Shown here piece after piece: positions 58,861 through 64,000 of a DNA stretch of 64,000 nt. The translations under genes and the position numbers were made by a program. The notes below the pieces were generated by a model. That model saw only the letters and a list, made by a program, of their open reading frames with translations. It did not search any database and was not told the DNA's origin. Each line of letters begins with the position of its first letter. The first letter of the stretch is position 1. This stretch comes from Solanum dulcamara. Lineage: Eukaryota > Streptophyta > Magnoliopsida > Solanales > Solanaceae. The DNA lies in the NCBI RefSeq assembly GCF_947179165.1, contig NC_077240.1, positions 44,777,501-44,841,500 on the forward strand, in the 5' to 3' direction.

Positions 58861-59982
58861 TTGGAAAAATTATCAACTTTGTCATTTAGCCTATATTATG
58901 CAAACATTGGTGCAATTAAAACATATATGATCGTAAACTAAAAGTTTGCTGATCTAAATACATTTATTTTATGGCATTATCGAATAGGTCATCCTGAATC
59001 AAAAATGATGATACATATTCTTAAAAATTCAACTGGACATCCATTAAAGAACAAGAAGATTCTTACGAATGATGGATTTTCATGTGCTACTTGTTACCAA
59101 GGCAAATTAATTGCCAGTCCATCGACCTTGAAGGTTGACATCAAATCTCCTATTTTTTTAGAACATATACATGGAGATATATGTGGACCTATTCATCCAC
59201 CTAGTGGATTATTTAGATATTTTATGGTCCTAATAGATGCATCATCTAGATGGTCTCATGTGTGCCTCTTATCATCTCTCAACCTGGCGTTTGCGAAGTT
59301 GTTGGCACAAATAATAAGATTAAGGGCACAATTCCCAGATTATCCAATTAATGCTATTCGCCTTGATAATGCTGGAGAATTTACATCCCAAGCTTTTGAT
59401 GATTATTGCTTATCAATTGGGATAAAAATTGAACATCCTATTTCTCATGTTCATACTCAAAATGGCCTTGCAGAGTCATTTATTAAGCGCCTACAATTGA
59501 TAGCAAGACCTCTCCTAATGAAAACAAAATTGCCAATTACTGTTTGAGGTCATGCTATCTTTCATGCAGCAGCACTTGTGCGTCTCAGACCGACACATTA
59601 TAATAAATACTCTCCGTCACAATTAGTATTTGGTCATGAGCCAAATATAGTCCATCTATGAATTTTTAGTTGTGCAGTATACGTGCCTGTAACACCACCA
59701 CAACATACAAAAATAGGCCCTCAACGAAGATTGGGCATCTATGTTAGGTTTGACTCACCCTCCATAAGTCTATACATTGAACCATTGACTGGAGACTTAT
59801 TCACTGCTCGATTTGCAGATTGTCGGTTTGATGAAACAACCTTTCCGCAATTAGGGAGACAGAAAAAGGAACCTGAAAAAGAAATTACGTGGAAAATTTC
59901 ATCACTATCTTATTTTGATTCACGCACCGGCACATGTGAACATGATTCCAAAAGATCATCCACTTACAATAAATAGCAAATC
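58861..59982 (+). pseudogene. copia integrase
   Basis: The zinc-binding part reads LWHYRIGHPESKMM and CATCYQGK (from about 58970). The core has D in EHIHGDICGP (59176-59178), D in AIRLDNAGEF (near 59365) and E in NGLAESFIKRL (59473-59475), so the DDE set is complete. A TGA at 59545 (Trp expected) and a stop at 59659-59661 cut the C-terminal part, which resumes at 59683 (VTPPQHTKIGPQRRLGIYV). Confidence 0.9.
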
Positions 59983-60522
59983 AAATACGAGATGCATTTA
60001 CTGATTTGAAATGGATAACTAAGTCACATATCCCTATACATGCCTATCCGAATTGATGTCCTAAAAGGACAATCTACTAGTATCACAGCTTCTGAATCCC
60101 AAACACGCATGAAGAGTGGTAGACCATTGGGTTCAAAGGATTAAAATCCTAGAAAGAGAAGCGTGAGGAATAATAAAGACGATAATATAAAAGAACCTCC
60201 CGTAGAAGGTCAAGATTTGAGTAATCCTGATATTTTTGAAGATATCAGTGAACCCGAGACTCAAGTGAATGATAAACTTTCAATAAGTTTTACCGGTGAT
60301 GAGATAAATTTAGATCGATAAAAAATTATGGTGGATAATATTTTTGCATATAATATTGCACTTAACCTCAAAAAAGATAGTGAAAGTCTTGAGCCTAAAT
60401 CTGTTGAAGAATGTCGACGTAGATATGATTGGACAGAATGACAAAAGGCAATTCAATCAGAATTAGACTCACTTGATAAACATGAGGTTTTTGGACCAGT
60501 AATCCAAACCCCTAGGGTGAAT
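59983..60522 (+). pseudogene. copia pol linker and RT start
   Basis: Readable with several stops: GRPLGSKD, then PPVEGQDLSNPDIFEDISE and SVEECRRRYDW, then SELDSLDKHEVFGPV, the beginning of copia RT. The reading ends at TPRGVN near 60520, where CAA/CAG-rich DNA starts. Confidence 0.75.
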
Positions 60523-61911
60523 ACAACTGAGTTACAGCAGCAGATACATTGCAGAGAAGGCAACAACATGGAACTCCAGCAGAACAAGTTGGAGCTACTC
60601 ACCAGGAACAATTACTCCAGAAGTCACACCACAACACCAACAGCTACAGTGCAGAGATGCAGCAGGTTGTATGCACTGCAAGTAACAACACCATTGGAGA
60701 CCTTTGCTTGTTTACTTGTTAGTGCAGAACTACACCAACAACATGGGATACCTAGGAAGCAAAACTACAGAAGATTGGAGTCTTACAGGGGAACTACAAC
60801 AGCTGACCTTGGAACTCCTCCAAAGTGCAACAACAACTACAACAACAACACCTACAGCAAATTAGCTGAGATGCAACAAGTGCAGCCTTGCACTTTCACA
60901 CCTCAGACCTACAACATACAACAACTCTCAACAACAACTTCCAACAACAACAGCTTCAGAAATACAATCCAAACTACAGGGTTGATCTGCATCTTGGCAT
61001 CTATTAGGCCAACATGTGGAATGGCCTATGGTTATTTCTCTGAGCAGAGTATAAGAACAACAACAATTGGAGCGGTTTCTTCCAACAATCCATGGAGTCA
61101 CAACCTGAAACAGAGGCTACAGCAGATGGTTTTATACTTGTCTTTTGGTGCAACTGAATGTATTTGGAGCAGCAACAGTCCAACAGCAGCAACAACTAAA
61201 CACCCACAGGTGTTTGTTACTTTGGTTACTTGTCTATGCAGACCCACAGAACTTCAAAAGAAGGGAGACAGCAGCCTGGCATGCAGGAAGCTCATCAACA
61301 CCCCATCCATGCCAATTACCATGCTGCAACAACATGCAGCAGCAATCACAACATCAAGATACACAACCTACCAACAACAACAGCTTTAGAAAGCCTTTTG
61401 GTGCAGCTGGATGGTTAGCTCAACAGCAACTATTGGGCCTTCTCAATTGTTTAAGTCGTGTAGGTTGTATGCAGATCTTCAAATGCCTGATGCAATCAAC
61501 AAAAATCCAGACCAGCAACACAACACCCAATACTTGGAGCCGCACTCAACGGCTATCAAAAATGAAACTAGTTTTCAATTTTGGTCACCGTTGTGTGTCT
61601 CCTGGTTTAGTTGTACTGACCTTGAGCCTTGTGTTGGAGTTGTGAGGCTGATTCTGGATTTAGGGAAAATCGATCCTCCCTCAATTATGTTTTCTCTTCT
61701 TAGTCGCATTGTACCGAGAGGAGTCCTCTCATAGATTTAACGTTTTTCTAGTACATAGATAGCACCTTTGTACCAGGGATAAGTATGCCGACCTTAAAGC
61801 CGGCTTTCCATCCATCTTATTTTTGGAGGTAAGGCTTTTCATGTCCCCCTCCTTGTACTTGTTCTTTCGTTCTGCTTTATATAATGAGGAAAATTTTGAT
61901 TAAAAAAAAAA
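60523..61911 (+). mobile_element. LINE-derived insertion with poly-A, inside copia RT
   Basis: A 1.4-kb plus-strand insertion that splits copia RT. It ends with a run of ten A (about 61902-61911) preceded by a 3' region with GAGAGGAGTCCTCTCATAG, as in the LINE at 14590. The 5' two-thirds (to about 61550) is CAA/CAG/ACA-rich and holds a 290-codon Gln/Thr/Asn-rich frame (60517-61389) that I judge an artefact of composition. The left boundary is approximate. Confidence 0.7.
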
Positions 61912-62459
61912 GTTGGCCATAAATGAATTTCTGTGCGAAAACTAAATGAGAGAAATAAAATTATAAGATACAAGGCACGCCTTATTGCACAAGGATTCTC
62001 TCAAAAACCTGGGGTCAATTATGAAAAAACATATTCACCTGTTATGGATAGAATAATTTTTTGATATCTCATCAGTTTAGTTGTACATAAAAATCTTGAA
62101 ATACATCTAATGAATGTAGTTACAGTTTACCTTTATGGTTCACTTGATGATGAAATTTACATGAAAATCCCAGAAGAATTAAAATTGCCTGAAGCATGTA
62201 CTAATTCTCGAGAGATGTACTCAATGAAACTGCAAAGATCATTATATGGTCTAAAACAATCGGGCATATGTGGTATAATCGCCTTAGTAAGTACTTGATA
62301 AATGAAGGTTATATAAATAATGTCATTTGTCCATGTGTTTTTATTAAGAAAACGGAATCAGAGTTTGTTATACTCACCATTTATGTTGATGACATAAATC
62401 TTATTGGAACCCCTGGAGAGGTCTAAAAGGCAATTGAATATCTAAAGAAAGAATTTGAG
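61912..62459 (+). pseudogene. copia reverse transcriptase, main part
   Basis: After the insertion the reading resumes with VGHK and then YKARLIAQGFSQKPGVNYE, YSPVMDRIIF and SLYGLKQSG. The catalytic box IYVDDINLIG is intact (YVDD at 62382-62393). A stop replaces Trp just after VGHK, a frameshift follows LKQSG near 62265, and stops occur near 62061 and 62426. Confidence 0.85.
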
Positions 62460-63376
62460 ATGAAAGATCTTAGAAAGACAAAACTTTGTCTGGATTTGCA
62501 AATTGAATATTTAGCAGATGTGGTCTTTGTCCACCAATCTGCTTACACTGAGAAAATCTTAAAACAATTTTACATGGACAAAGCACACCTATTAAGTACT
62601 CCAATGATTATTCGATCACTTGAAATGGACAAAGATTCATTTAGACCTCAAGAAGAAGATGAAGAACTTCTTGGTCCTGAAGTATCATATCTCAGTGCTA
62701 TTGGTTCACTCATGTATCTTGTTAACGGAACCAGGCCTGATATAATATTCTTTGTTAATTTGCTGGCAAGATATAGTTTATCTCCAACGCGAATGCATTG
62801 GAACGGTATTAAGTATATTTTGCGATACCTAAAGGGTATCATTGATATGGGTTTGATTTATACTAACAAAGACTGCGCAGACCTTATTGATTATGTAGAT
62901 GCGGGTTATTTATCAGACCCACATAAAGCTCGATCTCAAACAGGCTATCTATTTACACACAGAGGAACTACTATATCATGGAGATCTATAAAGCAGTCTA
63001 TTGTTGCTACTTCTTCAAATCATGCTGAAATAATAGCAATTCATGAAGCAAGTAGAGAATGTATGTGGTTGAGATCGATGATACAGTTCATCAAAGAAAG
63101 ACGTGGCCTGAAAAGTGATGTCGAAGTACCACAGTTATATTCGAAGACAATGTCGTGTTTTAATTGAAAGGTGGCTTCATAAAAGGAGACAGAACGAAAC
63201 ATATTTTACCAAAATTATTCTTCACACATGATCTCCAGAAGAATGGTGATATTGACGTACAACAAGTTCGTTCAAGTGATAATCTTGCAGATTTATTCAC
63301 AAAGGCATTACCAACATCAATTTTTGAGAAGCTAAGATATAAGATTGGAATGCGCCGTCTCCAAAATATCAAATGA
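62460..63376 (+). pseudogene. copia RT end and RNase H
   Basis: The 235-codon frame 62460-63167 runs from MKDLRKTKLCLDLQIEYL through YLSAIGSLMYLVNGTRPDI into RNase H (DYVDAGYLSDPHKARSQTGY, then SSNHAEIIAIHEASRECMW). After a frameshift near 63130-63160 the end QQVRSSDNLADLFTKALPT follows at 63164-63376. It is the longest undamaged stretch of this element. Confidence 0.9.
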
Positions 63377-63639
63377 AGTTTTCATCAGGGGGAGTAAAAT
63401 ACGCGTTGCACTCTTTTCCATTAACCAATGTTTTGTTTCACTGGGTGTTCCTGGTAAGGTTTTTAACGAGGCAGCACTTAAGGTGTATTATCAGATGTGT
63501 GTACTCTTTTTTCTTCACTAGGTTTTTTCTCACTGCGTTTTTCCTAGTAAGGTTTTAACGAGGCACAACATCTATGGATGTTCAGGATAACTATGTATAT
63601 TTGTTCTTTCACTAGAATTTTTTTTGCGCATGGACATCC

Positions 63640-63648
63640 AAGGGGGAG
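63640..63648 (+). other. Polypurine tract of the copia element
   Basis: AAGGGGGAG directly before the 3' LTR. Confidence 0.85.
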
Positions 63649-63831
63649 TGTTAGTAGCAGTGGTTGTCCATATTATGGGACCCACTTTAGAAAAAATTAC
63701 TCCCTCTCCCTTATCCCTTCTTCTCATCCAAGCTATAAATAGCCATACACGGAGAAGAAAAAAATATAGGCAATCATCTCTCATCTTTTGTTCTCCTTTA
63801 TTTTATTGTACTCTCTCCTTATTTTATAACA
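63649..63831 (+). repeat. 3' LTR of the copia element
   Basis: Starts TGTTAGTAGCAGTGGTTG and ends TATAACA; 183 bp, aligned with 57132-57296. Confidence 0.85.
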
Positions 63832-64000
63832 ATTTTTATATTATATATTTTATTAAATATGTATTTTTTTCTTTAATTATCTCTTTTTTCTTATTTTCCT
63901 GCATATACTTCCTCCACCATAACCACGCCGGAGCCACCATCTTCTCTAACAAAACTCACCCAATTAATTCTTCCATCTTCCTCAACTCTGACAAACTCCA
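63832..64000. other. Right flank, AT-rich then pyrimidine-rich
   Basis: The first 70 bases are AT-rich. From about 63900 a CT-rich stretch with CACGCCGGAGCCACC could be the edge of a gene beyond the window, but no frame is long enough to call. Confidence 0.4.

Larger units (their letters stand above)
57132..63831 (+). mobile_element. Ty1/copia retrotransposon, degenerate, with LINE insertion
   Basis: Plus-strand element with short LTRs (165 and 183 bp), primer site, gag, protease, integrase, RT, RNase H (integrase before RT, the copia order) and a polypurine tract. The flanks GTTTT (57127-57131) and ATTTT (63832-63836) may be a 5-bp duplication with one change. It is about 5.3 kb without the inserted LINE-derived DNA. 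Catalytic residues are kept in integrase (DDE) and RT (YVDD), but stops and shifts break every gene. Confidence 0.9.

Noticed and set aside
60517..61389. A 290-codon open frame, the longest single one outside pol and tnpD
   Set aside because: It is Gln/Thr/Asn-rich from CAA/CAG/ACA repeats, has long open frames beside it in other phases, has no recognisable domain and lies within a LINE-derived insertion. Absence of stops follows from composition.
63832..64000. Start of a host gene at the right edge
   Set aside because: The CT-rich DNA is suggestive, but no frame, splice site or domain can be supported within the window.

Overview
The window is plant nuclear DNA made almost entirely of transposable elements, and I see no convincing host gene. 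The host is most probably a member of the Solanaceae. Position 30-338 carries the 3' tail shared by Solanaceae TS/SolS SINEs and RTE-type LINEs, ending in (TTG)n. The other elements (Tekay/Del-like Ty3 chromoviruses, an L1-like LINE with RNase H, a CACTA transposon and a short-LTR Ty1/copia element) are ordinary plant families. I cannot name the genus or species from this sequence.

Layout. (1) 1-1821: AT-rich DNA with the LINE/SINE tail. (2) 1822-38399: a nested block in which each layer interrupts the previous one. A plus-strand LTR (D, 1822-3465) is cut by a minus-strand LTR of family A (A2, 3466-5081). A2 is cut by chromovirus B (5082-13816). The right LTR of B is cut by chromovirus A (13817-37759). 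The left LTR of A is cut by a 5'-truncated L1-like LINE (about 14590-29572). The LINE reverse transcriptase is cut by a complete chromovirus C (17386-26641, 5-bp duplication CATAT on both sides). The block ends at a broken LTR of another family (E, 37760-38399). (3) 38400-45256: very AT-rich DNA with a duplicated 0.46-kb segment, (TA)n and poly-C tracts, and two MITE-like elements. (4) 45257-56502: a complete CACTA (En/Spm-like) transposon with perfect 29-bp terminal inverted repeats and an AAA duplication, two damaged transposase genes and two inserted LINE 3' fragments. (5) 57132-63831: a Ty1/copia element with 165- and 183-bp LTRs, its pol split by a LINE-derived insertion. (6) 63832-64000: short AT-rich and pyrimidine-rich flank.

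How the parts relate. B, A and C share one plan on the minus strand: LTR, initiator-Met tRNA primer site TGGTATCAGAGC, gag with a CCHC knuckle, protease, RT, RNase H, integrase, chromodomain-type tail, LTR. Every coding region is broken by stops or frameshifts, and many stops replace Trp, Arg, Gln or Gly codons by single transitions or transversions, as expected of old silenced copies. The CACTA element has the two-gene system of its superfamily: tnpD (Transpos_assoc, TNP2, DUF4218 and DUF4216 regions) and a tnpA-like coiled-coil gene, with 76-bp subterminal units that can each fold into a hairpin.

The least expected signals are non-coding: a hairpin with compensatory changes beside a splice-donor-like AAGGTATGT in the chromovirus LTRs, a different short palindromic word repeated in the U3 of each LTR family, Asn in place of the first catalytic Asp of integrase in all three chromoviruses, and CAA/CAG-rich sequence beside LINE 3' ends at three separate sites.
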